DNA of 64,000 nt from CAYNZV01 sp965217095 (lineage in GTDB: Bacteria; Latescibacterota; UBA2968; UBA8231): positions 558,001-622,000 of the forward strand of contig OZ244235.1 in the NCBI GenBank assembly GCA_965217095.1. The letters are read 5' to 3'. The translations under genes were made by a program, and so were the position numbers. The notes below the pieces were generated by a model. That model did no database searches, was not told where the DNA came from, and was given only the letters and a program-made list of their open reading frames with translations. Of this stretch, positions 15,526 through 24,318 are shown piece after piece (positions within the stretch are counted from its first letter, which is position 1; the number at the start of each line of letters is the position of its first letter).

Positions 15526-17133
15526 TTAGCCCTTGTAGCGAACGTGCATTTGCACTGAGTCCAAGATGAGTGGCGCAGATGCAGATTCATCTCGCTTGCT
15601 CACCACTAGTTCAACCCTGTTGTCGCCCCTCGTGACCTGAGCAGGATTGAGCCGGCATTCGAGCCACTGCTCTGTCGAAGTCTTCTGCTCAGGGCCGGAC
15701 GGCATGAGGTCATCGAGGGATGCATCATTGAGCTTAACGGCGAAATCGTCATGGGGCGCAAGATCCCAGAAATGCAGCCGAAATTGCAGCTCGGCCGTAT
15801 TCCCCGATTTGATATCCTCGCCCACCTGAAATACGATACTGACAGGTTCGCCCTGCTGCAGTTCCACTTCGCGCACGTCTTTGAAGCTGGAGTCGCCCCC
15901 GAACTGGTCCACGCCGAAGATCTTGTCCTTGTTTGCCATCGATCCAAGATCTCCCAATTCCCGAAATGTATCGATGCTGGTGCCGTGAAAACCATTGAAG
16001 ATATAAATCCCGTCTGGATTGCCATCCCACAGATTCATGGCGGCTCCGCGCCAGGCCGCCACGGTTCCTTCCCACGAGTTGAGCGCCACGAAAAAGGGGG
16101 TATTCTCGCTGCGCAGAGCTTGGATCCACAATTCGCGTGTCCGGTGCTTTCCCGCACCTATGTCGAGGAAAGCCCAGTGCTGCCAGAAGCCCCAGTCGAT
16201 GCAGGGATACACCGGCACATCGTACCGATGTCCCAGGTCGACGATCCTGCGGAACGACTCGGTCATTATCGACTCCTGGAGACCGCCCGCAACCCAGATG
16301 TCGACGAGTCCTTCTTGTAGCCACCTTTCTATATCGAGTCCGACGAATCTCGAATCCTCCACGGAAAATGGGGTGCGCACTGCCAGCAGCAGTGGACGCT
16401 CTCTATGTCGCCCCGTTTCCTCAGCCATACTGCTTACCCGCCGCACCAGGTCGGTCATAGCCTCCAGGTGCTGCTCCTCGACCGCAAGTCCATCCGCAGT
16501 GGGTGCGAAGTATTTGGGGCTGCGGAGAAAATCCAGCTCCACACCGTCCACGTCGTGTCCCTGGCATACCTCCTGGATCAACGAGAATATATGATCCCGG
16601 ACCTCTGCATGGCTGAAGTCGATGGAAGACCAGTCCTTTTTCTCCGGATCCTTCTCCCGGTCGCCTGGCTCACCAAACAGAAATTCAGGATGGTCCCGCT
16701 TGAAGGGAGCCAGACCATCTACTAGGTAATTCGAACCTCCGGGCCAGGAATCGTGGGTATCGTTCATGCGCAGTGACCAGAATCCCTCCCTGTCGTGTTC
16801 GCGACAGAACTCAAGCTGGATCTGGAGGTTGTCGCGCCCGTAGGTGTCGATGAGCTCCTGAGGGATTCCCTTAGCGTGAAACCCACCCAATTCTGTATGG
16901 TGTGTGAACGTGAGTCCGGACATGCACGTAGCATACCAAATGCTGTCCACCTGGGTCTCTACCAGCGGCGTGGTACGCGCCCGGAGAAAGTCATCGATCA
17001 GCTCGCCGTCGCTGCGTGTCATCAGTCCCGCTTTGACGTCGTGCGGAGTCTTCGCCTCGATTATGTCGTCGCCGTCGTTGTTGTAGATTATTCGACGTTT
17101 GCGCCAACGTGCAGCTTTTCTCTTTTCGTCCAC
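15526..17133 (-). CDS. Putative TIM-barrel glycoside hydrolase-like protein
   Basis: A 535-residue protein resembling the GHL10/DUF187-type putative glycosidases found in carbohydrate degraders. Visible segments are WYATCMSGLTFTH, the LEFCREHDREGFWSLRMNDTHDSW strand-helix stretch, DVDGVELDFLRSPKYF (a likely catalytic-barrel Glu/Asp loop) and VYPCIDWGFW. A C-terminal beta-rich region of about 120 residues follows. There is no signal peptide. It lies between a Gfo/Idh/MocA oxidoreductase (55 bases upstream) and the MDR gene. A role in breaking down an unusual sugar is inferred from context. Confidence 0.65.
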   Translation of the reverse strand: MDEKRKAARWRKRRIIYNNDGDDIIEAKTPHDVKAGLMTRSDGELIDDFLRARTTPLVETQVDSIWYATCMSGLTFTHHTELGGFHAKGIPQELIDTYGRDNLQIQLEFCREHDREGFWSLRMNDTHDSWPGGSNYLVDGLAPFKRDHPEFLFGEPGDREKDPEKKDWSSIDFSHAEVRDHIFSLIQEVCQGHDVDGVELDFLRSPKYFAPTADGLAVEEQHLEAMTDLVRRVSSMAEETGRHRERPLLLAVRTPFSVEDSRFVGLDIERWLQEGLVDIWVAGGLQESIMTESFRRIVDLGHRYDVPVYPCIDWGFWQHWAFLDIGAGKHRTRELWIQALRSENTPFFVALNSWEGTVAAWRGAAMNLWDGNPDGIYIFNGFHGTSIDTFRELGDLGSMANKDKIFGVDQFGGDSSFKDVREVELQQGEPVSIVFQVGEDIKSGNTAELQFRLHFWDLAPHDDFAVKLNDASLDDLMPSGPEQKTSTEQWLECRLNPAQVTRGDNRVELVVSKRDESASAPLILDSVQMHVRYKG

Positions 17134-17187
17134 CTGGTTACTCCCGCTTAACGCGAGCCTCTCGTCGCCGATATGGGTATTGCGGAC

Positions 17188-18225
17188 CTACTCGTTTCCC
17201 CAGGGGAAGGACTCGACCTTGAGCGAGCGATCCACCGCGGGCAGCGAGGTCTTCGCGCCCTTGTCGTTGGATGAGACGTGCATGCCGAACCCGATCTCCG
17301 TCGCCCTGCGTGCGTGTTCGATGTCGCAGGCGGTTCGACCTCCGCTCCGTACGGCTTGTTCGAGATCTCGAACCATGCCGGATCCCGCGGCCCAGTCTTC
17401 ATCTGGCGCGGGCAGCGTCAACGCGCGCGGCGCCTTGGATCCCTCCTCCCACAGGTAGGCTTCCGCACCGTCTTTGCATATGGTCAGGTGGCCGTTTTCG
17501 CCATGGATGTCGAAGCTCGCGCCGATGCCGGCCGGAGTGACGTAAACGACAACGCCGTTGTCCATTCCGATCTGTGCTCGACCCGGCGGATCCAGATGTT
17601 TTCGCGAGTCCGGCGGGTCCGCGGAAACGTCATCGATCAGGCCGCTCACCCACAGTGGTTCTGGATCGTTCAGCAAACCCAGGATCGCGTCGTACCAGTG
17701 ACAGCCGTGGTTGATGGTGTTCGGGAGCCCGTATGCGACAAGACTTGTGACCGCGCCGACTACTCCGCCGGCGAGCTCCGACCGCAGGTGGCGATAACTT
17801 TCCGTCCATCTTCGATCGAGCGCGAACGCCAGCGGCACGTTATTACAGGCCTCGATGATCCGATCCATCTCTTCAAGCGATGTAGCCAGCGGTTTGTCGC
17901 ACAAAATGCCACGGACGCCGGCTTGAACCGCCGCCTCGATCTGATCGGCATGCATCGTCTGTCGCGTCGCAATGCACAGGATGTCCGGTCGGGTTTCTTC
18001 GAGGAGACGTCCATAGTCGCCATAGGACGGAATCTCACCCCACGTCTCTTTCCAGTTGGAGGCGAACTCTTCGCGTGTCTCCTCTCCATAGTCGAAGACG
18101 CCCACGATCTCCGTCTCGGGAACGGCGTGAAAAGCGCCGGCGAGATTGTGGCTGCCCATCTTGGGCAACAGCATGCGGTGACAACCCGCGACGGCTACCC
18201 GGAGTTTGGTGTCATCCTGAGCCAT
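17188..18225 (-). CDS. Gfo/Idh/MocA family oxidoreductase
   Basis: A 345-residue NAD(P)-dependent sugar oxidoreductase. The N-terminal Rossmann fold opens KLRVAVAGCHRMLLPKMG, where the usual GxGxxG is degenerate. The family motif appears as CDKPLATSLEEMDRII (normally EKP), and HGCHWYDAILGLL holds the conserved His region. The degenerate nucleotide motif and Asp instead of Glu before KP are unusual but known in distant subfamilies. It sits in the operon with the LarA-family gene and a glycosidase-like gene, fitting oxidation of an uncommon sugar. Confidence 0.82.
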   Translation of the reverse strand: MAQDDTKLRVAVAGCHRMLLPKMGSHNLAGAFHAVPETEIVGVFDYGEETREEFASNWKETWGEIPSYGDYGRLLEETRPDILCIATRQTMHADQIEAAVQAGVRGILCDKPLATSLEEMDRIIEACNNVPLAFALDRRWTESYRHLRSELAGGVVGAVTSLVAYGLPNTINHGCHWYDAILGLLNDPEPLWVSGLIDDVSADPPDSRKHLDPPGRAQIGMDNGVVVYVTPAGIGASFDIHGENGHLTICKDGAEAYLWEEGSKAPRALTLPAPDEDWAAGSGMVRDLEQAVRSGGRTACDIEHARRATEIGFGMHVSSNDKGAKTSLPAVDRSLKVESFPWGNE

Positions 18226-18266
18226 AGGCCTCTACTGCTGATCGGGTGAAGGGGTGTGTGCGATCG

Positions 18267-19586
18267 TCATTTCCGGTTGGTTGGTAGCTGAATTGGTGCA
18301 CACGGAAAAACCGCAACCCTGGCGTTAGAAGGCAATTTTTCGGCGAGCATGCGGATGGGTGTATCCCAGTCGCGGAAAAGGATGTTATCCGAGTAATCCT
18401 GGTAAAAGTCCTCGACTGGATAGTGCTCCGAGTAGACCAGCAGCTGCTCCCGCTTGCCGATCCCGGGCGCAGGTAATTCCATCGGTTCGAGTGCGGCTCT
18501 CTGTTTCTGGAAACGGGTGTAGTCCAATCCATCGCGTATCCCGTGATAACAAATCCCATCACTGCATGGACTGATTGCAATCGCGTACGCACGATCAAAG
18601 TAGTCCCTCACCCAGAGCGATTTGCCCAGTTGAATAGAATCCGCATCCAGCGGGTAGGAGTTGATCACGACCAGATCGGTGGAGCGGCGTATTTCGTCTG
18701 GAATGTCGGTGTTATAGGTTTCCCGAGCGAATTGCGCTCCCTCGCGGTGCGCTTCTACGAAATCGCCGACAAATACGCCGACGATCTCGCGCCGGCCGTT
18801 GGTGACTGCGTTTACGATGACGTCCAGGCCGAGCCTTCTGGCCACTGCCTCGGCGGTATCCCGCATATCGGGCTCGCTGCCACTGCGTTCGACGGCGCCG
18901 TGACGCCGAAATGCGTAGTGATGGTGGAAACAAAAAATCGTCGCGAATCCTGCTACCCCGGGGAGGATCAGCTTGGCCCCGCCACCAAAACCCGCTGCTT
19001 CGTGCGGATAGATACCGCCCACGCAGATCTTGAAATCTGCATCGGCAACCACGGGATTGATGTAGACCGGCGTGCCGTCGTCGAGGTTACCCAGAGCGCG
19101 CAGACCCCCGCTCATAAAGGCGTGATTCGTCACCTCGTATTCCGCAGCAACGCCAGGTCCAACCTTCTTGGCGATCTCTCCAGGGTTTAGAGGACGGTGC
19201 GAGCCCACCCCCACGACGAAGCGGATCTCGTCTTTGGGGATACCGGCTTGGGAGAGTTCCCGCAGAACAAAGGGGATCAAATCGGCAGCCGGGGTAGGTC
19301 TGCTCAGATCATCGACCACGATTGCGGCGCTGTTTTTGCCGCGCGCCATCTCTGCAATGGTCGGCGTGCCGATGGGCTTAGCAAAGGCGGCTTCAATTTG
19401 TGTTTCCTCCACTTTGGGGGTCTCTCTCGGGGCGAGGACTTTGACCTCCCAGTTTGCCGGAAAATTCAGAGCGATTTCCCGATCGCCGAACCAGGCACCC
19501 GAACGCACAGACAGACCTTCCTTCAACTGCATCGATTCCCGTGAACCGCTAGCCTTCTCATAGACGTCGGTATCCTTTTGGGTCAC
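18267..19586 (-). CDS. LarA (lactate racemase, DUF2088) family protein
   Basis: A 439-residue member of the nickel-pincer LarA superfamily of 2-hydroxy-acid racemases and epimerases. The N-terminal domain has VVDDLSRPTP, then VVGVGSHRP with the catalytic His. The cofactor lysine lies in GGIYPHEAAGFGGGAKLILPGVAG, with the His-rich CFHHHYAFR downstream. All the key positions I can recognise are present. The nickel-pincer cofactor makers LarB, LarC and LarE are not in this window. First gene of the operon; the hydroxy-acid substrate is unknown and need not be lactate. Confidence 0.85.
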   Translation of the reverse strand: MTQKDTDVYEKASGSRESMQLKEGLSVRSGAWFGDREIALNFPANWEVKVLAPRETPKVEETQIEAAFAKPIGTPTIAEMARGKNSAAIVVDDLSRPTPAADLIPFVLRELSQAGIPKDEIRFVVGVGSHRPLNPGEIAKKVGPGVAAEYEVTNHAFMSGGLRALGNLDDGTPVYINPVVADADFKICVGGIYPHEAAGFGGGAKLILPGVAGFATIFCFHHHYAFRRHGAVERSGSEPDMRDTAEAVARRLGLDVIVNAVTNGRREIVGVFVGDFVEAHREGAQFARETYNTDIPDEIRRSTDLVVINSYPLDADSIQLGKSLWVRDYFDRAYAIAISPCSDGICYHGIRDGLDYTRFQKQRAALEPMELPAPGIGKREQLLVYSEHYPVEDFYQDYSDNILFRDWDTPIRMLAEKLPSNARVAVFPCAPIQLPTNRK

Positions 19587-19624
19587 TCAGGTTTGTACCT
19601 GGGTAGCATAGCGAAATGTGCGGG

Positions 19625-20508
19625 CTAACCGTTGCCCGAAGGACGAAAGCCCGAAAGATCGAGAAGAAAGTTTGGCAACCCCAGCGCCTCAATGACGCTC
19701 ATGGTCACGGAGCGAATGGATCGTTCCAGGTCGATGCTGTCATCAGGTCGGAATACTGGCTGATGTGCATCAACCAACGCAATCTTGCTGGGGCCAAGTC
19801 GCGTTTTGAGGAAGTCTATGCACGGCTGAACCTTTTCAACGTAGAACTGATAACGACTATCCAACGCGTCTTCAGTATCATCTGTACGGGCACGGCTCTG
19901 TGCCCTGATTTTCATCTGAGCCTTGGTAATAGACAGATGAATTACCTTGACAATTCCAATACCTGCCTCATCGAAGGAATGCAGGAGTTTTTCGGCCGCG
20001 ACGGTCGTTCTGGGATATCCATCCATAATGAATATCTCATCTCGGAGATCGGGTGAGTTAGCAAAATGAGCGTCAATAATTCCCTCGGCCCAGTCGTCCG
20101 GAATCAGCAACCCTTTGCTGATACAAAAACCTAACCAATCGAGCTGAGATACCTTGCGGTACGATCGTCATAAACGCGGCCAATCTCCCCTTCATACGAC
20201 CTCGCCTTCCTGACCAACTCGCCTGGATTATGGAGTTCGTCGAATATCGAAGTGTCAGAGCGAATACCAACACCGCGAGCCAGCTCCTCCCGAAAGGATT
20301 CATCTGTCCGTGCTGACGCAATTGTCTGCCGCAGAACATCACCCATCGAGACGTGTTGAGCGCCAGACAACGACAAGAATGAGGAGATGGATCTGGCAAT
20401 CTCCCCCTTGCCACAGCTGGAAGGGCCGGTAAGTAGAATCGCCCCCCTCCCTTCGACGCGGACACTCTCAACGAGGATTTGAATGTACGCCTTGCTTTTC
20501 TCGGCCAT
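19625..20508 (-). pseudogene. Adenylate kinase-like nucleoside monophosphate kinase, frameshifted
   Basis: The P-loop half (from ATG 20508) reads ILLTGPSSCGKGEIARSI and HVSMGDVLRQTIAS and stops at 20131. The family sequence continues in the next frame from about 20148 (SQLDWLGFCISKGLLIPDDW), followed by FIMDGYPRTTVAAEKLL, the DGFPRT-type lid/NMP motif, to a stop at 19625. A single missing base near 20145-20150 accounts for the break. Corrected length would be about 290 residues, longer than usual adenylate kinases. It is part of the same-strand accessory island. Confidence 0.75.
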
Positions 20509-20549
20509 CGCGTTTGCTCACAGGCGGCGCGCTCGAATCGGTACCGCAA

Positions 20550-20690
20550 TTACGCTCCCTTTGTCTTTAGCCAGGAATCCTCGGCAATTCTGGTCTTCGC
20601 GATAGCCTCAACGAGATCGATCTCGTAATGGTCAGCCAACCGTATCACGGCGGTGAAGATGTCAACTAGCTCGTCCGAAATCAACGACAT
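20550..20690 (-). pseudogene. MazG-like nucleotide pyrophosphohydrolase remnant
   Basis: A 46-codon frame reads SDELVDIFTAVIRLADHYEIDL followed by a short tail. This matches the C-terminal helix of MazG-like NTP pyrophosphohydrolases (E..DV...LIRLAD..GIDL..A). Upstream, an in-phase stretch with FKRWNSMRM is separated by a TGA. Without the N-terminal EExxE metal-binding helices the fragment would not be active. Confidence 0.5.
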
Positions 20691-20769
20691 GTTGTCTCAG
20701 ACATGCTTCCTCCTTCTTTCATCTTTGGCACAGGTCATGCGCATGCTGTTCCATCGCTTGAACTCGCAT

Positions 20770-21501
20770 TCAAATAGTACGCCTTGCTACAGCATGCATT
20801 CTTGTATCAACGACGATAATTCCTTCGTTCGCATCATCAAGCTGACTCAGTAATGTCCCTTTGTTATCCCAGACAGATGTTCTACCCGCCCATTCTACGC
20901 CATCATCAGATAGTCCAATGCAGTTCGACATAAAAACGGTCATCGAATACTCTGTAGAAATTTCACCTAGCCTCTTTAGAGCCTCATCAATTTGACCGAC
21001 CGATTTAGCGACGCTGGCGATATAAATGGAGGCTCCGTTCCGATGTGCGTTGGCCGCATGTTCAGGAACAGACAGCTCGTAGCAGATAGCCAGCGCAGCG
21101 CTCGACTCCTTCCCGAGCAAGCCCAATGAAGGCTGGCCACTCACGAAATAACATTCTTCGTCTTGATGGAGGTGCGTTTTGGAGTATGGCTGCCGTGGCG
21201 TGCGGGGATGGAAAAGCAGCAAGCTGACGCGTATGCCGTCCCTATTCTTGGTTGGTACTCCAATTCCGATAGTAATATCATCCGCATCACTGATAGCTTG
21301 GAAGATGTCGAACCGATGATCGTCAAGATGCGCCGCCAGATCCTTCGCAAGTGTGGGTTCGTATCCAGTTACCGACAGCTCTGGGAATACAATGATCTCG
21401 GCATCGTTGGAAACGGCTAGATCGACTAGCCGCCGGTGGGCGACAACATTGTGTTGAATGTCACCTACAACAGGTTTCGTCTGTGCAACGCAAACTTTCA
21501 T
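20770..21501 (-). CDS. Carbon-nitrogen hydrolase (nitrilase superfamily)
   Basis: A 243-residue nitrilase-superfamily amidohydrolase. The catalytic triad is readable: E41 in IVFPELSVTGYEP, K108 in PYSKTHLH and C140 in LAICYELSVPEHA. The length is slightly short but complete. Related enzymes hydrolyse omega-amides, carbamoyl groups or nitriles; the substrate cannot be read here. The ATG at 21501 follows a weak ribosome site. It lies among acetyltransferase, methyltransferase and nucleotidyltransferase genes of the same strand. Confidence 0.85.
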   Translation of the reverse strand: MKVCVAQTKPVVGDIQHNVVAHRRLVDLAVSNDAEIIVFPELSVTGYEPTLAKDLAAHLDDHRFDIFQAISDADDITIGIGVPTKNRDGIRVSLLLFHPRTPRQPYSKTHLHQDEECYFVSGQPSLGLLGKESSAALAICYELSVPEHAANAHRNGASIYIASVAKSVGQIDEALKRLGEISTEYSMTVFMSNCIGLSDDGVEWAGRTSVWDNKGTLLSQLDDANEGIIVVDTRMHAVARRTI

Positions 21502-21781
21502 TTCGTTTACTATCTATCGAGACGCGAATACACACCTGGCGATTTATCCACGGCCGATGTTGATTAATCCTGATCCTATGACGGACACTTTTTGCCCCCG
21601 AAAATGGCGTGCCCGGCCTTCATCCAGTATACGTCTACCCCAGTGAATCCGGCTTCTTCCAACCATGACAGTTGCTCGTAAAGACTGGAAGGTTTGTCGC
21701 GTGGATCGGGGGTTCGATAGTGATTCCACCGTTGGTTGACAAACTCGTGATACCCGCTGTCATCTCCCCGCAATCGCTTAG

Positions 21782-23419
21782 CCTGAATTATTCATGAATC
21801 CGCACCAAGCGGACGAATTCGATGCGCTGGTCAATGGCTGGACGTTTTGGTAGCGGGTTGATCGAGTGCTGTCGGTCGTCGAGGTGTTGTCTCTGGAGAT
21901 CTGAGCCTCGTTTGGATGTCATTGGGACAGTCGGGCCCCTTAGTGGAGCGTGTGCGTGGCTGTGGTGGGCGACATCGCAAAGCATTATGAGGTATCGAGG
22001 TTGAGGACGACGGTCCGCATCAGATCCTTGAGCGGGTACGATGTCGGAAAGTGAAAACGGACCTTGGTGGCTTGCTCCCGCACTCGGGCGCCGACTTTGA
22101 GCACGCGGAGTTGGATCGTGTCAAAGTTAGACGTCGTCCATTGAGTGCCGCGCATGCCAATCTGTTGGATTGTGTGCAGCAGCACGTAGGCCGCGCTGTG
22201 CAGGAAGAGGCGAAATTGGTTGGCCGAGAATCGGTGGCAGGAGGTGCGGTCGGACTGCAAGTAGGTCTTGTGATTCTTGATGAAGCCTTCCGACCGTCCG
22301 CGAGCGCAGTAGACCTTCTCATATAGAAACTCGGGGGTGCGGTTGCGGATATTGGTCACCACGAAGCGCGGGTTGGCTTTGCGCTGCGTGATCTCGGCCT
22401 TGTAGATAATCTGGCGCGGTCGGGGCCAGCTCTTGGCCTGATACTCGAAGCGGTCAAAAAGCCGCACCGCTTCATCGCTCTGCTCGGCCAGCGCCGCCGT
22501 CAGCTCCATCAGCGGTTCGCCGAGGGCTTTGAGCTTGTTGTTGAGCGCCTGTCCCAGAATGAAATCAATACCGTATCCGTCGCACAGGTCGTGCACCTCA
22601 GGGGTGCTGAAGTGCGAGTCGCCTCGTAAGGTGATCTTCGTCTTCGGCCACACCATGATCAAATGATCCAACACGCGTTTGAGGATGGCTGCCGCCTCTC
22701 GGCCTCGCATTCTACGACCGGGTCGCAGCAGGGTCGTGATCAACTTGCCCGACTCCCCTTCGTAGAGATGGACCGGCAGATAGCAATACTCGTCATAGTA
22801 GGCATGGAACAACGTCAGTTGCTGTGCGCCGTGCGTCGGATCGTCCGTGTCGTCGATGTCTATAGTCAGCTTCTTGGGCGGCTGGTCGTAAGACTCAATG
22901 AATATTTCCAGCACCGCGAGCCCGATGCGATACAGATCCGAGCGGCTGACACTGTTTTCCAAACGAGACATGGTCGGTTGACTGGCCAAATCGTCTCCTG
23001 TCAGGGGCAGACGGTCGCACGCGGTTTTCAGACCCGGATCGCAACGCAGGTCGTCACTGTCATTGGCGTCCTCGTACCCACAGGCGATCTGGAATACGCG
23101 CTGCCGGATGAGGTCAGTATACGTATGGTCGATATAGCTTTGATGTCGCCGATCCGACATCGCCGCCACGATTCGGTCGACGATCCCGGTGCGGGCTTCC
23201 GCCTGTCGCAGAAGCAGGGCGCCCCCATCGCTGGTGGTCGTGCCACCGTCAAAATCAGCTTCGATCATCTTGCCCGAGATGTTTGCAAACGACAGCGTAA
23301 TCTGCGAAGTTTCCATCTGCGGTGGTCCTCTTGATTGGTTGTTGTTTGTGGCTAACCCTAACATAGGGAAAAACAACCAGTTGTACAGAGAATCACCGCA
23401 TTTTTATGAATAATTCAGG
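21782..23419 (-). mobile_element. Complete IS1380-family insertion sequence (1638 bp)
   Basis: The ends are inverted repeats CCTGAATTATTCAT (21782-21795 and 23406-23419). The 4-bp target duplication TTAG lies at 21778-21781 and 23420-23423, as expected for IS1380. One transposase gene fills the interior. The element sits in the methyltransferase half of the fusion gene. A second, internally deleted copy with the same ends and the same TTAG target lies at 37704-38715 in the opposite orientation. Confidence 0.95.
21985..23316 (-). CDS. IS1380 family DDE transposase
   Basis: A 443-residue transposase starting METSQITLSFANISGK. Family features are FDGGTTTSDGGALLLRQAE, then LTIDIDDTDDPTHGAQQ with the first catalytic Asp, ITLRGDSHFSTPEVHDLC with the second, and a C-terminal region with RTSCHRFSANQFRLF. 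The frame is intact, so the element may still be active. I chose the internal ATG at 23316 over an upstream ATG (23376) because conservation with the second copy and the family begin there. Confidence 0.93.
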   Translation of the reverse strand: METSQITLSFANISGKMIEADFDGGTTTSDGGALLLRQAEARTGIVDRIVAAMSDRRHQSYIDHTYTDLIRQRVFQIACGYEDANDSDDLRCDPGLKTACDRLPLTGDDLASQPTMSRLENSVSRSDLYRIGLAVLEIFIESYDQPPKKLTIDIDDTDDPTHGAQQLTLFHAYYDEYCYLPVHLYEGESGKLITTLLRPGRRMRGREAAAILKRVLDHLIMVWPKTKITLRGDSHFSTPEVHDLCDGYGIDFILGQALNNKLKALGEPLMELTAALAEQSDEAVRLFDRFEYQAKSWPRPRQIIYKAEITQRKANPRFVVTNIRNRTPEFLYEKVYCARGRSEGFIKNHKTYLQSDRTSCHRFSANQFRLFLHSAAYVLLHTIQQIGMRGTQWTTSNFDTIQLRVLKVGARVREQATKVRFHFPTSYPLKDLMRTVVLNLDTS

Positions 23420-24318
23420 TTAGAAGACTCCCTCACTGCAGATTCCCATTGAGATGCGGCATAGTCCGCACCTGCACGTGTTGTCGGCTGAACGATGTCA
23501 CAAAGTAAGAAGACACCTTCGTCCGTGAGGGCTGCTTGCACTTTCTTGAAGAGGCTGCGTTTCTCGTTCGTATCCAGATGATGAATGGCCAATGAAGCAA
23601 CCACTGCGTTTGCTTGGGGTATCCCGTCCATGCAATCTGAAGAATACAGATCAAAGCTGTGAACTTGGAACCGACTAGAAAAGCGGCTCAGTCTCGAGCG
23701 AGACTGTGCGATCATTTCTTTCGAGCCGTCCAGGGCGTAAACGTGTGTGTGTGGATACGTTTCAAGCACTCGCTCAGCCAATAGGCCCTGGCCGCTGTAT
23801 ATCTCGACTACAGTCGTCTCTCCTGTCGGTAACGAAAGAAGCTCGCAGAGTGTCTGATTCTGCAGATCCCGATCGGGAACGAAAATGTCACCGAGATCCG
23901 TGAACTTCTGGGAATCGGATTCGGTCCAAGCAGGTGGGACCGGGGTTACTCCGATTCGCTTCTCCATGAGGATCGATAGCGTGTCGACAAGCATCACTTC
24001 ACCGGCACACTGATAGCCAAGGTTCGAGTAGTAGGATTGCAGAAACGGATTCGCCTTTGCTACATCCAACCTGATCCATTCAACGCCATCCTGCTCCCCC
24101 TTCGTTTCTAACGCCGCGATGATTCTGATGCCGAGTTTCTTACCTTTCAGCCGCCGCGGTACAGCAAAGCGACATAGATACCACACCTTTTCTTTTGTAT
24201 ACCAGATGTCAGTTGGGTAATAGGATGGCTTTTCATTATATATGGTTGCCGTGCCACCCAGTGAATCGCCCTCCATGAAATAGCACACCGCGCCTTTTTC
24301 TACGTCCTTCAAGAACAG

